Below are positions 14,401-27,257 of a DNA stretch of 64,000 bases, piece after piece. Under the pieces are notes generated by a model. That model was not told the DNA's origin and ran no database searches. It saw only the letters and a list, made by a program, of their open reading frames with translations. Position numbers and translations under genes: made by a program. Source of the DNA: Aristolochia californica (lineage: Eukaryota > Streptophyta > Magnoliopsida > Piperales > Aristolochiaceae); NCBI GenBank assembly GCA_029961685.1, contig JARWKL010000006.1, positions 18,353,276 to 18,417,275 of the forward strand, written 5' to 3'. Within the stretch, counting starts at the first letter, position 1. Each line of letters opens with the position of its first letter.

Positions 14401-16627
14401 AAACTATAATAAATGTGAGTGAAGAAAAGTATTTCAGTCACTAAAAATGAACACCAAAGTATTGTTATCCATGTTTGGGAAATTCCACTAATACAACCCC
14501 TAATAGCTTTGTGGAAATTTATGAGAAAAAGATTTCTAATTGATCTAACATGTTTTAAATGTGGTGGATATGCATACCCGAAACATGTTGAAGATGCAAA
14601 TGACCTAATAATTCAAAAATTTCACGGTGAAGAAAAAATTAAATTCTGAAGTTAACATGCGGTGGGATATTTACCAGAGTCAACCAACCCACTTTTTGCC
14701 TATTTTACAAAAAGTGGACCTAACTATCATAGTTCAATGTAAATGTTTTGATCGATTAATGATGTGTAATGGCTATAATTTTTGTTAGAAATGAATTATG
14801 GTTTGGACGTCAACGCTCAGTTAAAAATGCCTCGCCCCCCTTTTTCGATGATTGCAAAACCTAATATATAAAAAATTAAAAGAGTTTAAATCCTTAAAAA
14901 TCACATATACTTTGTGGAACTATCTCTCTCAGCATTTGTGCATTTCCATTTTGGATGTTCAATTTGCTTTCATATCCAAACTTGAATTTTCACTCTACCT
15001 TTTTTCTCGTAAGCAAAACAATAAGGCAAATAGATCACAACAAAATGAAAATTTTAGAGTTTATGTATGCAAAAAATTGAAAACTATAATAAATGTTAGT
15101 GAAGAAAACTATTTCTTGCACTTAAACTGAACACCAAAGTTTTGTTATCATTGTTTGGGAAATTCCACTAGTACAACCCCAAATAGCTTTGTGGAAATTT
15201 ATAAGAAAGAGATTTTGAATTGATCCTAACATGTTTTAAATGTGATGGATATGCATACCTAAAACATATTGAAGATGCAAATGACCAAATGATCCAAAAA
15301 TTTCAAGGAGTAGAAAAAATTAAACTCTCAATTTAACGTGCAGTGGGATATTTGCTAGAGCCAAACAACCCACTTTTTGCCTATTTTACAAAAAACTGAC
15401 CTAGCAATTATAGATCATCGTAAATGTTTTGATCGATTAATAATGTGTAATGGCTATATTTTTTGGTAGAAATGACTTATGGTTTGGGAGTCAACACTCA
15501 ATTAAAAATGGCTCGCACCCCCCTCTCCCTTTTTCGATGATTGTAAAACCTTATATATAAAATAATAAAAGTGTTTACAATCCTTAAAAATCACAGATAC
15601 TTTTTGGAATTATCCCTCTCAGCATTTATGCATTTCCATTTTGGAAGTTCAATTTTTTTATCAAATCCAAACCTCACTTTTCACTGTCCTATTTTTCTTG
15701 TCAACAAAAAATTAAGGCAAATAGAACACTAAAAAATGAAAATTTTAGAGTGAGAGTATGAAAAAAAATTGGAAACTATAATAAACGTAAGTGAAGAAAA
15801 TTATTTCAGTCACTAAAAATGAACACCAAAGTTTTGTTATGCATGTTTGGAAAATTCCACTAGTACAACCCCTAATAGCTTGGTGGAATTTTATAAGAAT
15901 GAGATTTCTAATTGAGCCTAAAATGTTTTAAATGTGGTGGATATGCTTGCCTGAAACATGTTGAAGATGAAAATGATCTAATGATCCAAAAATTTCAAGG
16001 TGAAGAAAAAATTAAATTCTCAAGTTAACATGCCGTAGGATATTTACCAGAGTCAACCAACCCCCTTTTTGCCTATTTTAAAAAAATGAACCTAACTATT
16101 ATAGTTCAGTGTAAATGTTTTTACCGATTAATGATGTGTAACGGCTATAATTTTTGTTAGAAATGACTTATGGTTTGGGCTTCAACACTCAGTTAAAAAT
16201 GCTTTGCCCCCCCTTTTCCGATGATTGCAAAACCTAATATATAAAATACTAAAAGAGCTTACAGTTCTTAAAAATCGCATAAACTTTGTGGAATTATCAC
16301 TCTCAGCATTTGTGCATTTCCATTTTCTATGTTCAATTTTCTTTCAAATCCAAACTTGAGTTTTCACTCTCCCTTTTTTCTTGTAAACAAAATGATAAGG
16401 CAAATAGATGACAACAAAATGAAAATATTAGAGTTTATGTATGCAAAAAATTTAAAACTATAATAAATATTAGTGAAGAATACAATTTCACTCACTTAAA
16501 ATGAACACCAAAGTTTAGTTGTCGTTGCTTGGGAAATTCCACTAGTACAACCCCTAATAGGTTGGTGGAATTTTATAAGAAAGAGTTTTCTAATTGATCC
16601 TAACATGTTTTAAATGTGAAGGATATG
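8401..16627 (+). repeat. Dimeric higher-order repeat of the satellite (~1.37 kb)
   Basis: Twelve units alternate between two variant types. Type A (anchors 9083, 10455, 12511, 13887, 15254) has AACTTCACTTTT after the T-run, a TGAAAGTATG-like motif (TGAGAGTATG in the last) and mostly TTAGTCACTAAAAATG. Type B (anchors 8401, 9774, 11147, 11829, 13206, 14573, 15946) has ACTTTGTGGAATTATC or close variants, TTCATGCACTTAAAATG and GTTATCGTTGTTTGGG. The order is B A B A B B A B A B A B. The AACTTCACTTTT block recurs at about 9490, 10870, 12927, 14297 and 15668; steps of about 1.37 kb are broken only where two B units stand side by side. Some units carry only part of the diagnostic set, so recombination between types has probably occurred. 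Confidence 0.85.
11147..12510 (+). repeat. Adjacent near-identical type-B units
   Basis: Two type-B units, starting at 11147 and 11829, stand next to each other and break the A/B alternation. They share private variants, such as GTTTGGGCGTCAACACTCAG in the middle and CATAAACTTTGTGGAATT further on. They look more alike than other B units in the block. The likely origin is a single-unit duplication by unequal exchange or slippage after the dimer pattern was in place. Confidence 0.75.
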
Positions 16628-19600
16628 AATGCCTGGAACATGTAGAAGATGCAAATGACATAATGATCCCAAATTTTCAAGGAGTAGAAAAAATTAAATT
16701 CTCAAGTTAACATGTGGTGGGATGTTTACCAGAGCCATACAACCTTTTTTTTTCCCAATTTTACAAAAAGCAGACCTAACAATCTTAGATTACTTTAAAT
16801 GTTTTATCGATTAATGAAGTGTAACGGCTACAATTTTTGTTAGAAAAGACTTATGGTTTAGGAGTCAACCCTGAGGAAAAAATGCCTCACCCCCCCCCTT
16901 CCGATGATTGCAAAACCAATTGTATAAAAAAATAAAACAATTTACAATCCTAAAAATCACAGATACTTTTTGGAATTATCTCTCTCAGAATTTGTGCATT
17001 TCCATTTTGGATGTTCAGTTTTTTTTTCAAATACAAACTTGATTTTTCACTCTCCCATATTTCTCATAATAAAAAAGATAAGGCAAATAGATCACAACAA
17101 AATGAAAATTGTCGAGTTTATTTATGCAAGAAATTGAAAACAATAATAAATGTAAGTGAAGAAAATTATTTCACGGACTAAAAATGAGCACCAAAGTTTT
17201 GTTATCCATGTTTCGGAAATTCCACTAGTACAACCCCTAATAGCTTGGTGGAATTTTATAAGAAAGAGATTTCTAATTGATCCTAATATGTTTTAAATGT
17301 GGTAGATATGCATGCCTGAAACATGTAGAAGATGAAAATGACTTAATGATCCAAAAATTTCAAAGAGTAGCAAATATTAAATTCTCAAGTTAACGTGCGA
17401 TGGGATATTTCCTAGAGCCATACAACCCTATTTTTTTCCTTTTTTAAAAAAAGTGAACCTAATAATCATAGATCATCAAAAATGTTTTGATCAATTAATG
17501 ATGTGTAACGGCTATAATTTTTGTTAGAAATGACTTATGGTTTGGGAATCAACACTCAGTTAAAAATGCCTCACCCCCCTCTTCCGATGATTGCAAAACC
17601 CAATATATAAAACACTAAAAGAGTTTAAAATCGTTAAAAATCTCATATACTATTTGGAATTATCTCTCACAGCATTTGTGCATTTCCGTTTTGGATGTTC
17701 AATTTTTTTTCAAATCCAAACTTGAGTTTTCACTCTTCCATTTTTCTCGTAAACAAAAAGATAAGGCAAATAGATCACAACAAAATGAAAATTTTAGAGT
17801 TTATGTATGAAAAAAATTGAAAACAACAATAAATAGAAGTGCAGAAAATTATTTCACGCACTAAAAATGAACACCAAAGTTTTTTTATACATGTTTGGGA
17901 AATTCCACTAGTACAACCTGTAATAGCTTGGTGGAATTTTATTGGAAAGAGATTTCTAATTGATCCTAACCAGTTTTAAATGTGGTGGAGAGGGTTGCCT
18001 GAAACTTGTTGAAGATGCAACTGAATGGAATCCCAATATATAAAAAATTAAAAGAGTTTACAATCCTTAAAAATCATTAATAATTTTTGGAATTATCTCT
18101 CTCAGCGTTTTAGCATTTCCATTTTGGATGTTCAATTTTGTTTTCAAATCCAAACTTGAGTTTTCACATTCCCATTTTTCTCGTAAACGAAAAGATAAGG
18201 CAAATAGATAACAACAAAATGAAAATTTTAGAGTTTATGTATGGAAAAAATTGAAAACAACAATAATATAAGTGAAGGAAATTATTTCACCCACTACAAA
18301 TGAACACCAAAGTTTTGTTATCCATTTTGGAAAATTCCTCAAGTACAACCCCTAATAGCTTGGTGGAATTTTATAAGGAAGAGATTTATTTTTTATCCTA
18401 ACATGTTTTAAATGTGGTGGATATACATGCCTGAAACAAGTTGAAGATGCAAATGACCTAATGATTAAAAATTTCAAGGAGAAGAAAAAATTAAATTCTC
18501 AAGTTAACGTGCGGTGGGATATTTACCTAAGCCAAACAACCCGGTTTTTGCCTATTTTATAAAACGTGGACCTAACAATCATAGATCATCATAAATGTTT
18601 TGATCCATTAATGATGTGTAATGGTTATAATTTTTGTTAAAAATGACTCATGGTTTGGGAGTCAACACTGAATTAAAATGGCATCACCCCACTCTTCCGA
18701 TGATTGTGAAACCCAAAATATAAAAATCTAGTAGAGTTTACAATCCTTAAAAATCACAGATTCTTTTTGGAATTATCTCTCTCATCATTTGTGCATTTCC
18801 ATTTTAGACGTTCAATTTTTTTCAAATCCAAACTTGAGTTTTCACTCTCCCATTTTTCTCGTAAAAAAAATGATGAGGCAAACATATCACAACAAAATGA
18901 AAATTTTAGAGTTTATGTATGCAAAAAATTGAAAAATATAATAAATGTAAGTGAAGAGAATTATTTCATGCACTAAAAATGAATACCAAAGTTTTGTTAT
19001 CCATGTTTTGAAATTTCACTAGTAACACCCCTAATAGCTAGGTGGAATTTTATAAGAAAGAGATTTCTATTTGATCCTAACATGTTTCAAATGTGGTGGA
19101 TATGCATGCCTGAAATATGTTGAAGATGCAAATGACCTAATGATCCAAAATTTTCAAGGAGATGAAAAAATTAAATTCTTAAGTTAACATGAGGTGGGAT
19201 ATTTACCAGAGCCAAACAACCCACATTTTGCCAATTTTACAAAATCCAGACCCAACAATCATAGATCGTCATATATGTTTTGATCTATTAATGATGTGTA
19301 ACGGCTATAATTTTTGTTAGAAATGACTTATGGTTTGGGAGTCACCACTCAATTAAAAATGCCTCCCCACCCTCTTCCGATGATTGCAAAACCTAATATT
19401 TAAAAAACTAAAATAGTTTAAAATCCTAAAAAATCATAGATGCCTTATGGAATAATCTCTCTCAGCATTTGTACATTTCCATTTTGGATGTTCAATTTTT
19501 TGTCAAATCCAAACATGAGTTTTCCCTCTCCCATTTTTCTTGTTAACAAAGAGAAAAGGCAAAAACTTCACAACAAAATGAAAATTTTATAGTTTATGTA

Positions 19601-19786
19601 TGCAAAAAATTGAAAACTATAATAAATGTAAGTGAATAAAATTATTTCACTCACTAAAGATGAACACCAAAGTTTTGTTATCCATGTTTGGGAAATTTCA
19701 CTAGTACAACCCCTAATTGGTTGGTGGAATTTTATAATAAAAAGATTTCTAATTGATCCTAACATGTTTTAAATGTGGTGGATATG
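16628..19786 (+). repeat. Divergent monomer block 2
   Basis: Anchors lie at 16628, 17311, 17994, 18426 and 19105. The unit from 17994 is only 432 bp because of a deletion near 18025. No higher-order pattern is visible. The anchor is degenerate at 16628 (AATGCC) and 17994 (GTTGCC). Confidence 0.8.
18019..18034. other. Internal deletion junction in a satellite unit
   Basis: GAAGATGCAACTGAATGGAA is followed at once by TCCCAATATATAAAAAATT. Roughly 250 bp of the unit, from the ATGACC region through the C tract, is absent. A few bases at the join match neither side well, so filler bases are possible. Confidence 0.75.
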
Positions 19787-20050
19787 CATGCCTGAAACAT
19801 GTTGAAGATGCCAATGACCTAATGATCCAAAAATTTCAAGGAGTAGAAAAAATTTAATTCTCATGTTAACGTGTGGTGGGATATTTACCTGAGCCAAAGA
19901 ACCCACTTTTTGCCTATTTTCCAAAACGCTGACCTAACAATCATAGGTCATCGTAAATATTTTGAACGATTAATGATATGTAACGGCTATAATTTTTGTT
20001 AGAAATGACTTATGGTTAGGGAGTCAACACTGAGTTAAAAATGGCTGACC

Positions 20051-20051
<1 letters not shown>

Positions 20052-20081
<30 letters not shown>
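20052..20081 (+). repeat. Poly-C tract (30 C)
   Basis: Expanded run in the first P-type unit of the tetrameric block. The P-type units that follow have only 6 or so C. Confidence 0.88.
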
Positions 20082-20084
<3 letters not shown>

Positions 20085-20760
20085 CCCTCATCAGTTGATT
20101 GTAAAACTCAACATATAAAAAACAAATAGAGTTTACAATCCTTAAAAATCACAGATAATTTTTGAAATTATCTCTCTCAGCTTTTGTGCATTTACATTTT
20201 GGATGTTTTATTTTTTTCTAATTCAAACTTGAGCTTTCACACTCCCTTTTTTCTCGTTAACAAAAAGATCAGGCAAATAGATCACAATAAATTGAAAATT
20301 GTAGAGTTTATGTATGTAAAAAATTGAAAAGTATAATAAATGTAAGTGAAGAAAATTATTTGACACACTAAAAATGAACACTAAAGATTTGTTATTAATG
20401 TTAGGGAAATTCCACTACTACAACCCTAATAGCTTGGTGGAATTATATTAGAAAGAGATCTCTAATTAAGTCCTAAAACCTTTTAAATGTGGTGGATATT
20501 CATGCCTGAAACATGTTGAAGATGCAAATGACCTAATGATCCAAAAATTTCAAGGAGTAGAAAAAATTAAATTCTCAAGTTAACGTGCGGTGGGATATTT
20601 ACCAGAGCCAAACAAACAAACTTTTTGCCCAATTTACAAAAAGCGGACGTAACAATCATAGATCATCATAAATGTTTTGAATAATTAGTGATGTGTAACG
20701 GCTATAATTTTTGTTAAAAATGACTTATAGTTAGGGAGTCAACACTCATTTAAAAATACC

Positions 20761-20761
<1 letters not shown>

Positions 20762-20791
<30 letters not shown>
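20762..20791 (+). repeat. Poly-C tract (30 C)
   Basis: Expanded run in a Q-type unit. The partner Q unit 2.78 kb downstream has 16 C at 23541-23556. Confidence 0.88.
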
Positions 20792-21469
20792 TTCTTCCGT
20801 TGATTGCAAAACCCAATATATAAAAAACTGAAAGAGTTGACAATCCTTAAAAATCACAGATACTTCCGGAGTTATCTCTCTCAGCATTTGTGCATTTCCA
20901 ATTTTGATGTTCAATTTTTCTTCAAATGAGTTTTCACTCTCCCATTTTTTCTCGTAAACAAAAAGATAAGGCAAAAATATCACAACAAAATGAAAATTTA
21001 ACAGTTGCTATACGCAAAAAATTGAAAACTATAATAAATGTAAGTGAAGAAAATTATTTCACGCACTAAAACTGAACATCAAAGTTTTGTCATCCATGTT
21101 TAAGAAATTCCAAAAGTACAACCCCAAATAGCTTGGTGAAATTTTATAAGAAAGAGATTTCTAATTGATCCAAACATGTTTTAAATATGCTGGATGTGCA
21201 TGCCTGAAACATGTTGAAGATGCAAATGATCTAATGATCCAAAAATTTTGAGTAGGAAAAATTAAATTCTCAAGTTAACATGTGGTGGGATAATTACTAG
21301 AGCCAAACGACCTAGTTTTTGCCAATTTTACAAAAAGCGGACCAAACAATCATAGATCATCGTAAATGTTTTAATCAATTAATGATGTGTAATGACTATA
21401 ATTTTTGTTAGAAATGACTTATGGTTTGGCAATCAACACTCTGTCAACAATACATCCCGCCTCCCCCGC

Positions 21470-21470
<1 letters not shown>

Positions 21471-21502
<32 letters not shown>
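21471..21502 (+). repeat. Poly-C tract (32 C)
   Basis: Longest run seen, in an R-type unit. The partner R unit near 24225 has a short interrupted C-rich stretch instead. Confidence 0.88.
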
Positions 21503-21505
<3 letters not shown>

Positions 21506-24500
21506 TTCCACCTCTTCTGATGATTGCAAAACCCAATATATAAAAAAACTAATAGAGTTTCCAATCCTTAAAAATCACATATACTTTTTGGAATTATCTC
21601 TCTCAGTATTTGTGCATTTCCATTTTGGATGTTCAATTGTTTTTCAAATCCAAACTTGAGTTTTCACTCTCCCATTTTTCACATAAACAAAAAGAAAAGG
21701 CAAATAGATCGTAAAAAAATGAAAATTTTAGAGTATATGTAAGCAAAAAAATTAAAACTATAACAAATTTAAGTTAAGAAAATTACTTCACGCACTAAAA
21801 ATGAACACCAAAGTTTTGTTATCAATATTTGGGAAATTCAACTACTACAACGCCTAATAGCTTGGTCGAATTTTATAAGAAGGAGACCTCTAATTGAGTC
21901 CTAACATGTTTTAAATGTGGTGGATTTGCATGCCTAAAACATATTGAACATTCAAATGACTGATTGGTCAAAAAAATTCAAGGAGTAGAAAAAATTTAAT
22001 TTTCAAATTAACGTGCGGTAGGATATTCACCTGAGCCATACCACCAACTTTTTGCCTATTTTACAAAAGTACACCCAACAATCATAGAGCATCATAAATG
22101 TTTTGATCGATTAATGATGTGTAACGGCTATAATTTTTGTTAGAAATGACATATGGTTTGGGAGTCAACACTAAGTTAAAAATGCCACGCTCCGATGATT
22201 GCAAAACCAATATATAAAAGACTAAAAGAGTTTACAATCCTTAAAAATCATAGATTCTTTTTGGAATTATCTCTCATAGCATTTGTGCCTTTCCATTTTG
22301 GAAGTTAATTTTTTTTTCAAATCCAAACTTGAGTTTTCACTCTCCCATTTTTCTCGTAAACAAAAAGATAAGGCAAAAAGCCCACAAAAAAATGAAAATT
22401 TTAAAGTTTATGTCTGCAAAAAATTGAAAACTATAATAAATGTTACTAAAGAAAATTATTTCACGCACTAAAAATGAACACCGAAGTATTGTTATCCATG
22501 ATAGGGAATTCCACTAGTACAACCCCCAATAGCGTGGTGAATTTATAAGAAAGAGATTTCTAATTGAGTCCTAACATGTTTTAAATGTGGTGGATATAAT
22601 TGCCAGATACATGTTGAAGATGCAAATGACCAAATAATCCAAAAATTTTAAGGAGTAGAAAAAATTAAATTCTCAAGTTAACGTGTGGTGGGATATTTAC
22701 CAGAGCCAAACAACCCACATTTTGCCTATTTTAAGAAAAGCGGACCCAATAGTCTTAGATCATCGTAAAAGTTTTGATCAATTAGTGATGTGTAACGGCT
22801 ATAATTTTTGTTAGAAATGACTTATGGTTTGGGGGTCAACTCTCAGTTAAAATGCCTCGCCCCCCTCTTCTGTTGATTGCAAAACCCAATATATAAAAAA
22901 CTGAAAGAGTTTACAATCCTCAAAAATCACATATACTTTTTGGAATTATCTCTCTCAGCATTTTTGCATTTCAATTTTCGATGTTAATTTTTTTTTCAAG
23001 TCCATACTTCAGTTTTCACTCTCCCATTTTTCTCATTAACAAAAAGATCAGGCAAATAGACCATAATAAAATAAAAATTGAAGTGTTTATGTATGCAAAA
23101 AATTGAAAACTATAATAAATTTAAGTGAAGAAAATTATTTCACGCACTAAAATTGAACACCAAATATTTGTTATTAATGTTAGGGAAATTCCACTACTAC
23201 AACCCCTAATAGCTTGGTGGAATTGTATTAGAAAGAGATATCTAATTGAGTCCTAAAATGTTTTAAATGTGGTGGATATTCATGCCTGAAACATGTTGAA
23301 GATGCAAATGACCTAATGATCCAAAAATTTCGAGTAGAAAAAATTAAATTCTCAAGTTAACGTGCGGTGGGATATTTACCAGAGCCAAACAACCCACTTT
23401 TTGCCTATTTTACAAAAAGCGGACATAAGAATCATATATCATCGTAAATGTTTTGAATAATTAGTGATGTGTAACGGCTATAATTTTTGTTAAAAATGAC
23501 ATATAGTTAAGGAGTCAACACCCATTAAAAAATAACACAACCCCCCCCCCCCCCCCTCTTCCGATGATTGCAGAACCCAATATGTAAAACGCTGAAAGAG
23601 TTGACAATCCTTAAAAATCACAGATACTTTTTGGAGGTATCTCTCTCAACATTTGTGCATTTCCAATTTTGATATTCAATTTTCCTTCAAATGACTTTTC
23701 ACTCTCCCATTTTTTCTCGTAAACAAAAAGATAAGGAAAAAATATCACAACAAAATGAAAATTTAACAGTTTCTATATGCAAAAAAATTGAAAACTATAA
23801 TAAATGTGAGTGAAAAAAATTATTTCACGCACTAAAATTGAACGTCAAAGTTTTGTTATCCATGTTTAAGAAATTCCACAAGTATAACCCCTAATAGTTT
23901 GGTGGAATTTTATAAGAAAGAGATTCCTAATTGATCTTGACATGTTTTAAATGTGCTGAATGTGCATGCCTAAAACATGTTGAAAATGCAAATGATCTAA
24001 TGATCCAAAAATTTTGTGTAGGAAAAATTAAATTCTCAAGTTAACGTGTGGTGGAATAATTACCAGAGCCAAACGACCTAGTTTTTGCCAATTTTAAAAA
24101 AAGTGGACCAAACAATCATAGATGATTGTAAATGTTTTAATCGATTAATGATGTGTAACGACTATAATTTTTGTTAGAAATGACTTATGGTTTAGCTGCC
24201 AACACTCTGTCAAAACTACATCCCCACCCCCCTTCTCCCTCTTTTGATGATTGCAAAACCCAATATATAAAAAAACTAATAGAGTTTCCAATCCTTAAAA
24301 ATCACAGATACTTTTTGGAATTATCTCTCTCAAAATTTTTGCATTTCCATTTTGGATGTTCAATTGTTTTTCAAATCCAAACTTGAGTTTTCACTCTCCC
24401 ATTTTTCACGTAAACAAAAAGAAAAGGCAAATAGATCGTAACAAAATTAAAATTTTAGAGAATATGTTTGCAAAAAAAAATAAAACTATAAAAAATTTTA

Positions 24501-26011
24501 AGTTAAGAAAATTACTTCACGCACTAAAAATGAACACCAAAGTTTTGTTATCAATGTTTGGGAAATTCAACTACTACAACACCTAATAGCTTGGTGGAAT
24601 TTTATAAGAAAGACACCTCTAATTGAGTCCTAACATGTTTTAAATGTGGTGGATATGCATGCCTAAAACATATTGAAGATTCAATGACTGATTGGTAAAA
24701 AAAATTCAAGGAGTAGAAAAAATTAAATTCTCAAATTAACGTGCGGTGGGATATTTACCTGAGCCATACAACCAACTTTTTGCCTATTTTACAAAAGTAC
24801 ACCCAACAATCAGAGATCATCATAAATGTTTTGATTGATTAATGATGTGTAACGGCTATAATTTTTGTTAGAAATGACATATGGTTTGGGGGTCAACACA
24901 AAGTTAAAAATGCCACGCTCCGATGATTGCAAAACCCAATATATAAAAAACTAAAAGAGTTTACTATCCTTAAAAATCACAGATTCTTTTCGGAATTATC
25001 TCTCACAGCATTTGTGCCTTTCCATTTTGGAAGTTGAATTTTTTTTCAAATCCAAACTTGAGTTTTCACTCTCCCATTTTTCTCGTAAACAAAAAGATAA
25101 GGCAAAAAGCCCACAACAAAATGAAAATTTTAGAGTTTATGTCTGCAAAAAATTGAAAACTATAATAAATGTAACTGAAGAAAATTATTTCACGCACTAA
25201 AAATGAACACCAAAGTATTGTTATCCATGATAGGGAAATTCCACTAGTACAAGCCCCAATAGCATGGTGGAATCTATAAAAAAGAGATTTCTAATTGAGT
25301 CCTAACATGTTTTAAACGTGGTAGATATGCATGCCAGAAACATGCTGAAGATGCAAATGACCTAATGATAAAAAAATTTCAGGGAGTGGAAAAAATTAAA
25401 TTCTCAAGTTATCGTGTGGTGGTATATTTACCAGAGCCAAACAACCCACTTTTTGCCTATTTTACAAAAAGCAGACCTAACAGTCTTAGATCATCGTAAA
25501 ATTTTTGATCGATTAGTGATGTGTAAAGGCTATAATTGTTGTTAGAAATGATTTATGGTTATGGGGTCAACTCTCAGTTAAAATGCTTCGCCCCCCTCTT
25601 CTGTTGATTGCAAAACCCAATATATAAAAAATAGAAAGAGTTTACAATCCTCAAAAATCACATATACTTTTTGGAATTATCTCTCTCAGCATTTGTGCAT
25701 TTCAATTTTCGATGTTAATTTTTTTTTAAAGTCCAAACTTCAGTTTTCACTCTCCCATTTTTCTCGTTAACAAAAAGATCAGGGAAATACACCATAATAA
25801 AATAAAAATTGAAGTGTTTATGTATGCAAAAAATTGAAAACTATAATAAATTTAAGTGAAGAAAATTATTTCACGCACTAAAATTGAACACAAAATATTT
25901 GTTATTAATGTTAGGGAAATTCCACTACTACAACCCCTAATAGCTTGGTGGAATTATAATAGAAAGAGATCTCTAATTGAGTCCTAAAATGTTTTAAAGG
26001 TGGTGGATATT

Positions 26012-26685
26012 CATGCCTGAAACATGTTGAAGACGCAAATGATCTAATGATCCAAAAATTTCAAGGACTAGAAAAAATTAAAATCTCAAGTTAACGTGCG
26101 GTGGGATATTTACCAGAGCCAAACAACCAACTTTTTGCCTATTTTACAAAAGTACACCAGACAATCATAGATCATCATAAATTTTTTGATCGATTAATGA
26201 TGTGTAACGGCGTTAATTTTTGTTAGAATTGACATATGGTTTGGGAGTCAACACTAAGTTAAAAATGCCACGCTCCGATGATTGCAAAACCCAATATATA
26301 AAAAAACTAAAAGAGTTTACAATCCTTAAAAATCACAGATTCTTTTGGGAATTATCTCTCACAGCATTTGTGCCTTTCCATTTTGGAAGTTAAATTTTTT
26401 TTCAAATCCAAACTTGAGTTTTCACTCTCCCATTTTTCTCATAAACAAAAAGATAAGGCAAAAACCCCACAACAAAATGAAAATTTTAGAGTTTATGTCT
26501 GCAAAAAATTGAAAACTATAATAAATGTAACTAAAGAAAATTATTTCACGCACTAAAAATGAACACCAAAGTATTTTTATCCATGATAGGGAAATTCCAC
26601 TAGTACAACCCCCAATAGCGTGGTGGAATTTATAAGAAAGAGATTTCTAATTGAGTCCTAACAAGTTTTAAATGTGGTGGATATG
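26012..26685 (+). repeat. Chimeric satellite unit (Q-like 5' part, S-type 3' part)
   Basis: The first 100 bp or so follow the type-Q sequence (AAACATGTTGAAGACGC, ACCAGAGCCAAACAACC). From about 26127 the unit changes to type-S markers: ACAAAAGTACACC, the C-tract-less AATGCCACGCTCCGATG, and AAACCCCACAACAAAATG. This is what an unequal crossover between a Q and an S unit would leave, and it explains why the P Q R S order fails from here on. Confidence 0.7.
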
Positions 26686-26919
26686 CATGCCAGAAACATG
26701 TTGAAGATGCAAATGACCTAATGATTCAAAAATTTCAAGGAGTAGAAAAAATTAAATTCTCAAGTTAACGTGTGGTGGGATATTTACCAGAGCCAAGCAA
26801 CCCACTTTTTGCCTATTTTTAAAAAAGCGGACCTAATAGTCTTAGATCATCGTAAAAGTTTTGATCGATTAGTGATGTGCAACGGCTGTAATTTTTGTTA
26901 GAAATGACTTATGGTTTGG

Positions 26920-26940
26920 GGGTCAACTCTCTTAGCATTT
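26920..26940. other. Deletion junction in a P-type unit
   Basis: GGGTCAACTCTC, normally followed by AGTTAAAATGCC, instead joins TTAGCATTTGTGCATTTC. The C tract and the ATATATAAAAAACT region are lost. The CTCTC-like sequence occurs at both original sites, so microhomology could have guided the join. The unit is 572 bp long. Confidence 0.8.
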
Positions 26941-27257
26941 GTGCATTTCAATTTTCGATGTTAATTTTTTTTTCAAGTCCAAACTTCAGTTTTCACTCTC
27001 CCATTTTTCTCGTAAACTAAAAGATCAGGCAAATAGACCATAATAAAATAAAAATTGAAGTGTTTATGTATACAAAAAAATGAAAAGTATAATAAATTTA
27101 TGTGAAGAAAATTATTTCACGCACTAAAATTGAACACCAAATATTTGTTATTAATGTTAGGGAACTTCCACAACTACAACCCCTAATATCTTGGTGCAAT
27201 TATATTAGAAAGAGATCTCTAATTGAGTCCTAAAATGTTTTAAATGTGGTGGATATT

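Noticed and set aside
21405..21659. Proline-rich frames across C tracts, and glycine-rich frames on the other strand
   Set aside because: They are produced by translating the homopolymer C run in one frame.
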